Source: Parahoeflea alexandrii (lineage in GTDB: Bacteria; Pseudomonadota; Alphaproteobacteria; Rhizobiales; Rhizobiaceae). From it: a stretch of DNA of 64,000 bases. Shown one piece after another: positions 17,415 to 25,835 of the stretch. Where the stretch lies: assembly GCF_027214025.1 (NCBI RefSeq), contig NZ_JAPWHB010000007.1, positions 124,001 through 188,000 of the forward strand. Direction: 5' to 3'. The notes beneath the pieces were generated by a model. The model did not search any database. It was not told the origin of the DNA and was given only the letters and a program-made list of their open reading frames with translations. Position 1 is the first letter of the stretch, and every line of letters begins with the position of its first letter. Both the position numbers and the translations under genes were made by a program.

Positions 17415-18371
17415 GTGTCCGACTTGCCGAAGTCCGTTTACCTGAACGAAGAAGGCCCGCGCGAGGGATTTCAGATCGAAGCGGCGACGATCCCGACCGC
17501 TCGTAAGATCGAGCTGGTCAACCGCCTCGCGCAGACCGGGTTGCGCCACATTCAAGTGGCCTCGTTCGTGAACCCGCGTGCGGTGCCGGGCATGGCCGAT
17601 GCCGATGCCGTCGTGCAGGGATTTCAACCGGTCCCGGATGTGCATTTCACCGCGCTTTGGCTGAACGAGAGGGGCTTTCAGCGCGCGCTTGCGCATGCTG
17701 ACCGTTTGACACTAAATGGATCGCTGAACCTGTACGCCTCGGACGCGTTCCTGATGCGGAATCAAAACCGCGTTCCAGAGCAGCAGCGTGCAGCGCAGCA
17801 TGAGCTTATCGCCATGTATCAGCAAGCTGGCGTCAAAGTGAAACGCGGCTTCATTACGGCTGCCTTTGGCTGCAACTTCGAGGGTGACATTCCCGTCAGG
17901 CGGGTCGTTCAGCATGTTGGTGACTTGCTGGCAATCGCCGATGAGCACGGCGAAACGATCGATCACATGGGGTTGGGTGACACGATGGCCTGGGCCACCC
18001 CGGAAAGTATCAAGCGTGTTGTCGGCGGCATTCGCGAAGCGCATCCCGATCTGGAGCTCTTGTTGCATTTGCATGATACGCGCGGCTTGGGAATCGCGAA
18101 CGCCTATGCCGGTTTGGAAATGGGTGTGCGGATGTTTGACACGGCCGTCGCGGGCCTCGGCGGCTGCCCGTTTGCTGGGCATTCCGGGGCCGCGGGGAAT
18201 GTGTGTACCGAGGACCTTGTTTTCATGTGCGAAGAAATGGGAATCGAGACCGGCGTCGACCTGGACGCTCTCATTGATTGTGCTGTGCTGGCAGAGTCCA
18301 TTGTGGGCCACGCCTTGCCTGGCTCAGTTCTGCGTGGTGGTGGTCTGCGAAAGTATCGGCAACAACAATAG
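17415..18371 (+). CDS. HMG-CoA lyase-family protein, candidate (R)-citramalyl-CoA or malyl-CoA lyase
   Basis: A 318-aa DRE-TIM metallolyase. Seen are the N-terminal GPREGFQ motif (residues 14-20), the HIQVASFVNPRAVPGMADA segment near 47, HMGLGDTMAWATP near 178, LLHLHDTRGLG near 211 and GGCPFAGHSGAAGN near 248 with the catalytic Cys. HMG-CoA lyases cleave 3-hydroxyacyl-CoA to acetyl-CoA plus a keto compound, and the (R)-citramalyl-CoA lyase of Chloroflexus belongs to this family. With the CaiB transferase and aconitase homologue nearby, it may cleave (R)-citramalyl-CoA to acetyl-CoA and pyruvate. RBS GAGGAGACACCC precedes the GTG at 17415. Ordinary leucine-degradation HMG-CoA lyase is less likely here. 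Confidence 0.8.
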   Translation: MSDLPKSVYLNEEGPREGFQIEAATIPTARKIELVNRLAQTGLRHIQVASFVNPRAVPGMADADAVVQGFQPVPDVHFTALWLNERGFQRALAHADRLTLNGSLNLYASDAFLMRNQNRVPEQQRAAQHELIAMYQQAGVKVKRGFITAAFGCNFEGDIPVRRVVQHVGDLLAIADEHGETIDHMGLGDTMAWATPESIKRVVGGIREAHPDLELLLHLHDTRGLGIANAYAGLEMGVRMFDTAVAGLGGCPFAGHSGAAGNVCTEDLVFMCEEMGIETGVDLDALIDCAVLAESIVGHALPGSVLRGGGLRKYRQQQ

Positions 18372-18466
18372 CTGACGCTTGGAGCCTTGGTCTTGCGGCG
18401 GCTCTGGGTCAGCAGGTCGAGAATGAAGCCATCCTGGGGGCGGAGCAAGAGCCGTTCCCAGCGAAA

Positions 18467-19287
18467 GGCTCTGTCGCAAACCGTAATTTTTGGTCACGAA
18501 GGGAGGCGTCATTGCTGGCTGTCAAGCGGCCAGAATTTCGAATTGGTTAGCGATTGAAAGACGAGGATTATAGACAAACCTCGCCTGTCGCTTTCGCATC
18601 ATGTGGACCAATTCGATGCCGTCGAGAATGATCCGGGCACTTGCCATCGACTTGAAGCCGAGCATAGAGCGGACCCGGCGTTTGGTGCGCCGATGATCCT
18701 GCTCTATCCGGTTATTGAGATACTTGCTCTTGAAGATGCGAATTGGTTTCGCTGAACGTCGCGTCATGTCGCGGAGACGGTCTTCAAGATCGCAGGAAAC
18801 AATTGCCTCGTGATTTGTCTGGCTGCCGTCGACGGTGATGCGATCCGAGCGGCCATGGCGTGCAAACGCCTTTCGAAGAAAACGCTTTGCAGCCGACAGA
18901 TCACGATGTTCGCTGAAGAAGAACTCGACCGTATCGCCAACACTGTCGATGGCACGGTAGAGATACATCCATTGGCCGCGCACCTTGATGTAAGTCTCGT
19001 CGAGATTCCACTTGCCAGCAACGACACGTTTGCGTTGGTGGAAACAATCCAGCAACTGCGGCGAAAAGTGTATAATCCAGCGGTGCACAGTCGAATGATC
19101 AACGCTCAGACCGCGTTCGGCCATCATCTCTTCGAGATCACGCAGGCTGAGATCGGAGGCAAGATACCAGCGTACGCACAGCAAGATGACCGACTGGTCG
19201 AAATGGCGGCCTTTGAACATTGAGAGCTCCCGGAAATATCGAGAGATCATTATCGGTCGCCGGTTAGCAAGAGTTTGCGACAGATCC
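18467..19287 (-). mobile_element. IS6-family insertion sequence (complete, 821 bp)
   Basis: The left end GGCTCTGTCGCAAAC starts at 18467, and the right end, read inward, is GGATCTGTCGCAAAC, ending at 19287; 14 of 15 bases match. Length of 821 bp and a single reverse transposase fit the IS6 family. The 8-bp flanks differ (CAGCGAAA at 18459-18466, GTCCAACT at 19288-19295), so no target duplication remains. The 95 bp between the HMG-CoA-lyase-like stop and the left end hold no recognisable gene. Confidence 0.88.
18522..19220 (-). CDS. IS6-family transposase
   Basis: A 232-aa DDE transposase reading from MFKGRHFDQ. Characteristic segments are SVILLCVRWYLASDLSLRDLE, GLSVDHSTVHRWI (helix-turn-helix region), the first catalytic Asp in WNLDETYIKVRG, the second in ITVDGSQ, and the final Glu in YLNNRIEQDHRRTKRR. 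The reading frame stays open for 86 codons upstream but those residues lack family resemblance and pass the right terminal repeat, so the ATG at 19220 was chosen. It appears intact and could be active. Confidence 0.9.
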   Translation of the reverse strand: MFKGRHFDQSVILLCVRWYLASDLSLRDLEEMMAERGLSVDHSTVHRWIIHFSPQLLDCFHQRKRVVAGKWNLDETYIKVRGQWMYLYRAIDSVGDTVEFFFSEHRDLSAAKRFLRKAFARHGRSDRITVDGSQTNHEAIVSCDLEDRLRDMTRRSAKPIRIFKSKYLNNRIEQDHRRTKRRVRSMLGFKSMASARIILDGIELVHMMRKRQARFVYNPRLSIANQFEILAA

Positions 19288-19502
19288 GTCCAACTCTCTT
19301 CTCTTTCGGTCTTTGGCATTTCCAGCCCGAAAGCTCCGCCTTCGGGACAGCACGGAACCGATCTCCCCAGGAAAACATTCATCGCTGTGTCCGCGGCCGA
19401 AGAGCCATTCAAACGTTGTATCAGCGGCGCTCTACGCTCTCCCTGCCGGGCGCGATCCTCAACTGGAGTGGTATGCAAAGTTCAAGAACGTTCCACAAGC
19501 TG

Positions 19503-19533
19503 TTGACACCGGGCCACCTCTTCCAGCCATATC
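19503..19533 (+). promoter_or_regulatory. Probable promoter of the riboswitch-nrdAB transcript
   Basis: A consensus TTGACA at 19503-19508 is followed after about 18-19 bp by CATATC (19528-19533). Transcription from here would begin right at the 5' side of the cobalamin riboswitch. The 200 bp between the insertion sequence and this site contain no supported gene. Confidence 0.5.
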
Positions 19534-19537
19534 TTGT

Positions 19538-19712
19538 GTGTGGTTCCGGCGATTCGCGTCGTCGGCTAAGACGGGAATTCGGTGAGCGCTAAGCAAAGCC
19601 GGAGCTGCCCCCGCAACTGTAAGCGAAGAGCCCGTGTCCAATGACGCCACTGGGAGCAATCCCGGGAAGGCTGGACAGGGCGATGACCCGCGAGCCAGGA
19701 GACCTGCCACGC
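19538..19712 (+). promoter_or_regulatory. Cobalamin riboswitch controlling nrdAB
   Basis: The conserved core elements occur in order: GGGAATTCGGTG at 19573-19584, CTGCCCCCGCAACTGTAAGC at 19605-19624, CCACTGGGA near 19648, GGGAAGGC near 19664, and the B12 box AGCCAGGAGACCTGCC at 19694-19709. Adenosylcobalamin binding should switch expression off. A 17-nt element, CGGGCGGGGTGCCCCGG (19727-19743), follows and is repeated exactly after the second riboswitch at 23994-24010. It controls a B12-independent ribonucleotide reductase, which fits repression when B12 is plentiful. Confidence 0.93.
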
Positions 19713-19802
19713 ACTGAAGACGACCACGGGCGGGGTGCCCCGGGGGATCGCTCCGCTGAGCCGTGCGTGCGCGGCTGACAGCATGCGACCGCCTGGCCTT
19801 TG

Positions 19803-19821
19803 CCCCTTTTCAACAAAGGGG
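19803..19821 (+). promoter_or_regulatory. Hairpin sequestering the nrdA ribosome binding site
   Basis: CCCCTTT (19803-19809), loop TCAAC, AAAGGGG (19815-19821) forms a 7-bp stem that contains the nrdA Shine-Dalgarno AAAGGGGAG; the ATG follows at 19829. This is a plausible translational expression platform for the upstream cobalamin riboswitch. Confidence 0.6.
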
Positions 19822-19828
19822 AGACTAC

Positions 19829-22660
19829 ATGTCGCAGACCATTTCGCCGGATATGCCGGCAAATTTACAGCATAACCGCCCACTCCCGGCTTCGACTGAG
19901 GCTGGTGCGGCGTATCGCGTTATCCGGCGGGAAGGGAATGTCACGCCGTTCGATCCCGGCAAGATCAACGTTGCCATGGGCAAGGCCTTTCTAGCCGTTG
20001 AAGGACAGGATGCAAAAACATCGACCCGCATCCACGAGATTACCGAGGACCTGACGATTGAGGTCGTCGGCGCATTGACCCGACGTGCCACCGAGGGGGT
20101 CGCGTTCCACATCGAGGATATCCAGGATCAGGTGGAATTGGCCCTGATGCGTGGCGGCCATCACAAGGTTGCCCGTGCCTATGTTCTGTATCGCGAGCAG
20201 CACAGCCAGGAGCGTGCAGCGGCACTGGAGGCACAATCGGCGAAAGCTGCAAAGCTTGCCATCAACGTCACCATGCCTGACGGCAAGAGGCAACCGCTTG
20301 ATGAAGGCCGCCTTGCCGCGGTGGTCGCCGAAGCCGTTGACGGCCTGACCGACCTGGACGGCGGAAAAATCCTGATGGAAATCCACCGCAGCCTTTATGA
20401 TGGCATAACCGAAGGCGAGTTGGAGCTTGCAGCGGTTCTGGCAGCGCGCTCCCTCGTCGAACAGGAGCCTGATTACTCACGTGCGACCGCGCGGCTGCTG
20501 CTCGACAAGCTGCGTCGCGAGGCGCTGAGCCACGTCTTCGGCGAGCCGCGCCAGTGCACTCAGAGTGAAATGACTGAAACCTATCCGGCCTATTTCCGGG
20601 CCTACCTTAAGACAGGCATTGCGACCGACCGCATCAGCTCTGAACTCGCCGAGTTCGATCTGGAGCGCATCGCCGCCGCGTTGAAGCCCGAACGCGATCT
20701 CGCCTTCCAGTATCTAGGCCTGCAGACACTTTATGACCGCTACTTCCTGCATGAAGGTGGCGTTCGCTTCGAATTGCCGCAGGCCTTCTTCATGCGCGTG
20801 GCAATGGGATTGGCGATCCGCGAAGATGATCGCGAGGCACGCGCCATCGAGTTCTACAGCCTAATCTCCTCGTTTGACTTCATGTGCTCGACTCCAACTT
20901 TGTTTAACGCCGGCACTAACCGGCCGCAGCTTTCATCCTGCTTCCTGACGACGATTTCCGACGACCTCGACGGCATCTTCAAGGGCGTGAAGGACAATGC
21001 GTTGCTGGCAAAATACTCCGGCGGGCTCGGCAACGACTGGACGCCTGTGCGCGGACTTGGGGCGCATATCAAGGGCACCAACGGCAAGAGCCAGGGCATC
21101 GTGCCGTTCCTCAAGGTTGCGAACGATACGGCGATCGCCGTCAACCAGGGCGGCAAGCGCAAGGGCGCGGTCTGTGCCTATCTCGAGACTTGGCATGTCG
21201 ACATCGAGGAGTTTCTCGAGCTGAGAAAGAACACCGGCGACGACCGCCGCCGCACCCATGACATGAACACCGCCAACTGGGTGCCTGATCTGTTCATGCA
21301 ACGTGTTGAGGCTGACGCTGAATGGACGCTCTTTTCGCCGGACGAGACGCCGGATTTGCACGATCTCTACGGGACGGAATTCAAGACGGCCTACGAAGCC
21401 TATGAGGAGAAGGCGCGCGCCGGACTGCTCAGGGTTTCAAAGCGAGTACGCGCGGTGGATCTGTGGCGGCGCATGCTGACCATGCTGTTCGAGACTGGCC
21501 ATCCGTGGATCACCTTCAAGGATCCGTGCAATATTCGCTCGCCGCAGCGCCACGCCGGTGTCGTGCATTCGTCCAACCTATGCACTGAAATCACACTCAA
21601 CACATCGAAAGACGAGGTTGCCGTGTGCAATCTCGGATCCGTCAATCTGGCTGCGCACGTCACCGAAACCGGCCTCGATCATGACAAGCTTGCTGGTACA
21701 GTGAAGACAGCGATGCGCATGCTCGACAATGTCATCGACATCAATTTCTACACTATTCCGGAAGCGCGTAACGCCAATCTGCGGCACCGTCCGGTCGGGC
21801 TCGGCCTGATGGGCTTCCAGGACGCGTTGCAGACCTTGCGCCTGCCTTATACCTCAAAAGAGGCGATCGCCTTTGCCGACGAGAGCATGGAAGCGATCAG
21901 CTATCACGCCATCGCGGCCAGTTCCGACCTCGCCGCCGAACGCGGCCGCTACGGGAGCTTCGAGGGATCGCTGTGGAGCCAGGGCACCCTGCCGATCGAT
22001 TCCGTCAAGCTGCTGGGCGACGCCCGCGGTGTCGAGTTCGATACGTCGTCGCGGTTCGACTGGGTCGGTCTGCGTGAAACTGTGAAACGCCAAGGGATGC
22101 GCAATTCCAACACGATGGCGATCGCACCGACCGCGACTATCTCGAACATCTGCGGTGTCAGTCAGTCGATCGAGCCGGCCTACCAGAACCTCTATGTCAA
22201 ATCGAACATGTCGGGCGATTTCACGGTGGTGAATGCCCGCCTCGTGCATGACCTCAAGGCACGCGGTCTGTGGGACCAGGTGATGATCTCCGACCTGAAA
22301 TACTTCGATGGTTCGCTCGGCCCGATCGACCGGATTCCGTCCGATCTGAAGGCGCTTTACGCCACCGCCTTCGAGATCGACTGGTCGTGGCTGATCTCAG
22401 CTGCCGCTCGCCGGCAGAAATGGATCGACCAGGCGCAATCGCTCAATCTTTACGTGGCACACCCCTCTGGGCGGACGCTCGACGCGCTCTACCGCGCGGC
22501 ATGGGCAAGCGGTCTGAAAACGACCTATTACCTGCGCTCCTCCTCGGCCACCCATGTCGAGAAATCCACGCTGAAAACCACCGACGGCAAGCTCAATGCG
22601 GTCAGCGCGGGACCTTCCGCCTGTTCGATTGACGATCCGGATTGCGAAGCCTGCCAGTAA
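19829..22660 (+). CDS. nrdA: Class I ribonucleoside-diphosphate reductase, alpha (catalytic) subunit
   Basis: A 943-aa NrdA. Two N-terminal ATP-cone-like domains are seen (about residues 28-120 and 148-235), then the barrel. Catalytic residues sit in QLSSCFLTT (active-site Cys), [12 protein letters not shown] (Asn, radical Cys, Glu) and [11 protein letters not shown] (partner Cys). The C-terminal tail ends in CEACQ, the shuttling Cys pair. It reduces ribonucleotides to deoxyribonucleotides with the NrdB radical cofactor. The start at 19829 follows AAAGGGGAGACTAC; an upstream in-frame start at 19763 would place coding sequence inside the expression platform. The operon is under a cobalamin riboswitch, so it likely backs up a B12-dependent class II enzyme encoded elsewhere. 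Confidence 0.95.
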   Translation: MSQTISPDMPANLQHNRPLPASTEAGAAYRVIRREGNVTPFDPGKINVAMGKAFLAVEGQDAKTSTRIHEITEDLTIEVVGALTRRATEGVAFHIEDIQDQVELALMRGGHHKVARAYVLYREQHSQERAAALEAQSAKAAKLAINVTMPDGKRQPLDEGRLAAVVAEAVDGLTDLDGGKILMEIHRSLYDGITEGELELAAVLAARSLVEQEPDYSRATARLLLDKLRREALSHVFGEPRQCTQSEMTETYPAYFRAYLKTGIATDRISSELAEFDLERIAAALKPERDLAFQYLGLQTLYDRYFLHEGGVRFELPQAFFMRVAMGLAIREDDREARAIEFYSLISSFDFMCSTPTLFNAGTNRPQLSSCFLTTISDDLDGIFKGVKDNALLAKYSGGLGNDWTPVRGLGAHIKGTNGKSQGIVPFLKVANDTAIAVNQGGKRKGAVCAYLETWHVDIEEFLELRKNTGDDRRRTHDMNTANWVPDLFMQRVEADAEWTLFSPDETPDLHDLYGTEFKTAYEAYEEKARAGLLRVSKRVRAVDLWRRMLTMLFETGHPWITFKDPCNIRSPQRHAGVVHSSNLCTEITLNTSKDEVAVCNLGSVNLAAHVTETGLDHDKLAGTVKTAMRMLDNVIDINFYTIPEARNANLRHRPVGLGLMGFQDALQTLRLPYTSKEAIAFADESMEAISYHAIAASSDLAAERGRYGSFEGSLWSQGTLPIDSVKLLGDARGVEFDTSSRFDWVGLRETVKRQGMRNSNTMAIAPTATISNICGVSQSIEPAYQNLYVKSNMSGDFTVVNARLVHDLKARGLWDQVMISDLKYFDGSLGPIDRIPSDLKALYATAFEIDWSWLISAAARRQKWIDQAQSLNLYVAHPSGRTLDALYRAAWASGLKTTYYLRSSSATHVEKSTLKTTDGKLNAVSAGPSACSIDDPDCEACQ

Positions 22661-22670
22661 GGAAACAACA

Positions 22671-23768
22671 ATGCCAAACCTCGAAAAGAACACTGCAACC
22701 GCCGAACCGCCAGCCGACACGACGGGTCTCGGAGAGATCGAGCGTGGCGGTGCCCGCGTCACCGTGGACGAGAAGCGGATGATCAACGCCCGAGCCGACG
22801 TCAACCAGCTGTTGCCGCTGAAATACAAGTGGGCATGGGAGAAATATCTCGCCGCCTGCAACAATCACTGGATGCCGACGGAAGTCTCCATGCAGGCCGA
22901 CATCGCTCTGTGGAAATCGCCGGATGGGCTGACCCCAGACGAGCGGCGCATGGTCATGCGCAATCTTGGCTTCTTCGCAGCTTCCGAGAGCCTCGTTGCG
23001 AATAACATCGTGCTGGCGATCTATCGCCACATCACCAATCCCGAATGCCGTCAGTATCTGCTGCGACAGGCCTTCGAGGAGGCGGTGCACACGCACACCT
23101 TCCAGTACATCGTCGAAAGTCTCGGCCTCGATGAGGGCGAATTGTTCAACATGTATCGCGAAGTGCCGTCTATCACCGACAAGGCGGCCTGGGCGCTGAA
23201 TCATACGCAGATGCTGGAAAACGCAGATTTCCGCACCGGCACACCGGAAACCGACCGCGAGTTCCTACGCGACCTCGTCGCCTTCTACGTCGTCTTCGAG
23301 GGGATGTGGTTCTACACCGGCTTCGCGCAAATCCTGTCGCTCGGCCGGCGCAACAAGATGGTCGGTATCGCCGAGCAATACCAGTACATCTTGCGCGATG
23401 AATCGATCCACCTGAATTTCGGCATCGACGTCATCAACCAGATCAAAGCCGAAAACCCGCATCTCTGGTCTAAGGCCTTCCAGGAGGAGGTGCGTACCAT
23501 GCTGCGTGACGCCGCCGAACTGGAGGCAGCCTACGGGCGCGAGACGATTCCGCGCGGCATGCTCGGCCTGACGGCGGAGCTATGCGAGCAATACATGCGC
23601 TTCATCGCCAACCGGCGCTGCGCCCAACTTGGCCTTGCGCCTGTTTATGAACCGACGGAGAACCCGTTCCCATGGATGAGCGAGACGATGGATCTGAAAA
23701 AGGAGAAGAACTTCTTCGAGACCCGCGTCATCGAATATCAGAACGGAGGCGCCTTGAGCTGGGATTGA
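22671..23768 (+). CDS. nrdB: Ribonucleoside-diphosphate reductase beta subunit, subclass Ic (Mn/Fe type)
   Basis: A 365-aa NrdB starting 10 nt after nrdA with a GGAAACAACA spacer. Candidate metal ligands are Glu106 (SESLVANN), Glu137 and His140 ([10 protein letters not shown]), Glu210 (VVFEGMWFY), Glu244 and His247 (RDESIHLNF). The residue aligned with the E. coli radical Tyr122 is Phe144, and the first ligand is Glu instead of Asp. Both features define subclass Ic, known from Chlamydia trachomatis, where a Mn(IV)/Fe(III) centre replaces the tyrosyl radical. The cofactor assignment is inferred from these positions. Confidence 0.93.
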   Translation: MPNLEKNTATAEPPADTTGLGEIERGGARVTVDEKRMINARADVNQLLPLKYKWAWEKYLAACNNHWMPTEVSMQADIALWKSPDGLTPDERRMVMRNLGFFAASESLVANNIVLAIYRHITNPECRQYLLRQAFEEAVHTHTFQYIVESLGLDEGELFNMYREVPSITDKAAWALNHTQMLENADFRTGTPETDREFLRDLVAFYVVFEGMWFYTGFAQILSLGRRNKMVGIAEQYQYILRDESIHLNFGIDVINQIKAENPHLWSKAFQEEVRTMLRDAAELEAAYGRETIPRGMLGLTAELCEQYMRFIANRRCAQLGLAPVYEPTENPFPWMSETMDLKKEKNFFETRVIEYQNGGALSWD

Positions 23769-23802
23769 CCCGCCGATAAAAACCCTGGACTATCCACCAC
23801 GA

Positions 23803-23974
23803 TGGTTTCCGGATCGCGGCGACGCGGACCGGATGAAAAGGGAACACGGTGCGGGCTTGCCCAATTCCGTGACTGCCCCCGCAACTGTAAGCGGCGAGCG
23901 AACCCGGACGATCCACTGGCCGAGAGGCCGGGAAGGACCGGGCGAGCGGCGACCCGCAAGTCAGGAGACCTGCC
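23803..23974 (+). promoter_or_regulatory. Second cobalamin riboswitch, downstream of nrdB
   Basis: Core elements in order are GGGAACACGGTGC at 23840-23852, GACTGCCCCCGCAACTGTAA at 23871-23890, CCACTGG at 23913-23919, GGGAAGG at 23930-23936 and the B12 box AGTCAGGAGACCTGCC at 23959-23974. The 17-nt element CGGGCGGGGTGCCCCGG follows at 23994-24010, identical to the copy after the first riboswitch, and directly precedes AAAGGA, the ribosome binding site of a short ORF starting at 24024. It begins only about 35 nt after the nrdB stop. Confidence 0.92.
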
Positions 23975-24023
23975 ATCGAACATCAACTCGAACCGGGCGG
24001 GGTGCCCCGGAAAGGACGTGAGC

Positions 24024-24143
24024 ATGGCAGACCGGCTTGAACGCCTGACATCGCTACCTGTTCCGCGGCCCCGCATGTTGCGCGGAGGGCGCCATGAATT
24101 TTGGTATCGATCTCACACTTCATCAGTTGCAATCCCGGGCTAG
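24024..24143 (+). CDS. Short ORF directly behind the second cobalamin riboswitch (39 aa, unknown)
   Basis: A 39-codon ORF begins MADRLERLTSLPVPRPRML 9 nt after an AAAGGA ribosome binding site that abuts the riboswitch platform. It overlaps the next ORF (24094) in another frame. I do not recognise it. It may be a leader peptide that couples translation of the 102-aa ORF to the riboswitch, or it may be chance. No domain, signal peptide or membrane segment is visible. Confidence 0.4.
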   Translation: MADRLERLTSLPVPRPRMLRGGRHEFWYRSHTSSVAIPG

Positions 24144-24402
24144 CTCGCCGGAACGGGCGAAGGAATATGGCCAGCTCGGCTACATGCAGTGGCTCGGCAG
24201 CCTGCCGGCGGATGGGTGCTACCGCATGGCGGCAGTGCGCGCCTATGCGACGGCCAAGCCGATCATGCGGACCGACCCGGCCGTGGCGGAATTCTGCCGG
24301 CTTCTGATCGTTTCCCTGGAAAAGCCGCTGGCGCCGCTTGATCTCGCCTTGCCGAAGCCGAGGCGGCGCGGCGGAGCCCGGGAACGGCGAATGTCGCTTT
24401 AA
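24094..24402 (+). CDS. Hypothetical protein downstream of nrdAB and a cobalamin riboswitch (102 aa)
   Basis: A 102-aa ORF with ATG after GCGGAGGGCGCC. The first 75 residues look like a compact helical protein (LTLHQLQSRASSPERAKEYG, LGYMQWLGSLP, MAAVRAYATAKP, AEFCRLLIVSLEKPL), and the C-terminus is Arg-rich. I recognise no family. Its position behind a riboswitch that matches the nrdAB one suggests a role when B12 is short, perhaps with the reductase. Gene status is probable because of codon use and the ribosome binding site, but function is unknown. Confidence 0.6.
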   Translation: MNFGIDLTLHQLQSRASSPERAKEYGQLGYMQWLGSLPADGCYRMAAVRAYATAKPIMRTDPAVAEFCRLLIVSLEKPLAPLDLALPKPRRRGGARERRMSL

Positions 24403-24748
24403 CAGCCGCGCGGTTCAGGCCGGGCGCACTGGCCGCCCTGTGCAGGTCCGTCGTCGCACCGAGCCGGGCTCCCCAAAGCTGGAGCACAGCAAGTAGCGCG
24501 ATGGCGGCGGCGCACAAGATGCCCTGTTAGATTGTGAATGCCGCAATAAAGGGGTGGCCGCGCTCAACGCCATGATGTCGAACCGCCTGGACGGCGCGCC
24601 CAATGGGGACGCCGACCAGGCGGCGGCAAACGCCGAAAGACCCGTCAGGGTGCCCCGGCCAGTGCCGCCAAGCGCGTCGCACTGGCGAGCACCAGGTTGA
24701 ACAGGAAACCCTGTGCAGTGGGACAACCGGTGTCTAAAAGAAACGTCA
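24403..24748. other. Non-coding or decayed gap between the nrd operon and gbcB
   Basis: No ORF here has a convincing start, ribosome binding site or family resemblance. A reverse-strand hydrophobic stretch around 24460-24530 could be the end of a decayed membrane protein, but frames are broken throughout. The gap separates the forward nrd unit from the convergent gbcAB unit. Confidence 0.4.
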
Positions 24749-25831
24749 TCAGATATCGATTTCCACCGTGCCGACCGGGTTGGAGCAGCAGGCGAGGATA
24801 TAGCCCTCCTCGATGTCCTCTTCCGAGATGCCGCCATTGTGCACCATCAGCACTTCACCGGCCTGCTTCTTCACCTTGCAGGTCCCGCACAGCCCGAAGG
24901 TGCATCCCGACGGGATGTTAAGGCCTGCTGCCTTGGCGGCGGCCAGCACGGTGTCGGTTTCGGCGCATTCGATCTCGACGTCCGAAGCGGAGAACCTGAT
25001 CCGGGCGACTGCGCCCGCGTCTGGCATTTCGATCTCCGGCGGGCGGGCCTCGGCCTCTGTCATTGCCGGTGCCTGGAAACTTTCCTGGTGATAGCGGTCC
25101 ATGTCGAAGCCAAGATTGGCGAGATACTCGCTGACCGCGCGCATGAAAGGCTCCGGGCCGCAGCAGAAGACCTCACGGTCCAGATAATCGGGCGCCATCA
25201 GACCGAGCATGAGTTGGTTGAACATGCCCTCGTAGCCGGTCCATGCCTTGAATTCATCCGGTTGCTCGACGACGAATTTGAGCTTTATGCCCGGCACCCG
25301 GCTCGCCATGTGATCAAGCCGTTCGCGGAAGATGATTTCCGACGGACGGCGCGCGCAATTTATGAAGACGATGTCGGAGGCGGCGCCGAGATCGAAGAAC
25401 CAGGTCGTCATCGACATCATCGGCGTGACGCCCGAACCGGCCGAGATGAACAGGTATTTGTCCGATGGATGGTTCTGGAAGCTGAACACGCCGGCGGGAC
25501 CGAACGCCTTGAGCTTCATGCCAGGGCGCAGATTGTCGAGCATCCAGCGCGAGCCGATGCTGCCCGGCTGCGCCTTGATCGTGATCGAGATCGATACCGG
25601 TCGCGATGGCGACGAGGAGATCGTGTAGGTGCGGTGCAGCGGGCCGTCCGGCAGCGGCAGCTCGAGCGTCAGGAACTGTCCCGGCGCGTAGTCGAACCAC
25701 GCACCCGAAGGAGCCCGGAAGCAGAAAGTGGCCGTGTTCGGAGTTTCCGGAATGACCATGACGCATTCCAACAACTCGTCGTCCCGCCAGGGCGCGTGGC
25801 CTTGTGGGCCGGGTGTGTGATGGATCGTCAC
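24749..25831 (-). CDS. gbcB: Glycine betaine monooxygenase reductase subunit (GbcB-like)
   Basis: A 360-aa hybrid reductase. The FAD-binding ferredoxin-reductase domain has the HRTYTISSSPS motif near residue 71, and the NAD domain has FISAGSGVTPMMSM near 129 and VFCCGPEPFMRAV near 229. The C-terminal plant-type [2Fe-2S] domain has IPSGCTFGLCGTCKV and a last Cys in YILACCSNPVG. It should pass NADH electrons to the GbcA Rieske oxygenase. I place the start at GTG 25831, 4 nt after the gbcA stop, giving a family-typical length. Longer in-frame readings run back into gbcA. Confidence 0.85.
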   Translation of the reverse strand: MTIHHTPGPQGHAPWRDDELLECVMVIPETPNTATFCFRAPSGAWFDYAPGQFLTLELPLPDGPLHRTYTISSSPSRPVSISITIKAQPGSIGSRWMLDNLRPGMKLKAFGPAGVFSFQNHPSDKYLFISAGSGVTPMMSMTTWFFDLGAASDIVFINCARRPSEIIFRERLDHMASRVPGIKLKFVVEQPDEFKAWTGYEGMFNQLMLGLMAPDYLDREVFCCGPEPFMRAVSEYLANLGFDMDRYHQESFQAPAMTEAEARPPEIEMPDAGAVARIRFSASDVEIECAETDTVLAAAKAAGLNIPSGCTFGLCGTCKVKKQAGEVLMVHNGGISEEDIEEGYILACCSNPVGTVEIDI

Positions 25832-25835
25832 CGCG

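Noticed and set aside
16188-17696. 502-codon reverse ORF opposite the monooxygenase gene
   Set aside because: Shadow of a clear FAD monooxygenase and the HMG-CoA-lyase-like gene; no domain seen.
24403-24748. Possible remnant of a reverse-strand membrane protein (for example a betaine or cobalt transporter)
   Set aside because: Only a short hydrophobic stretch is present, in broken frames; no family signature could be supported.
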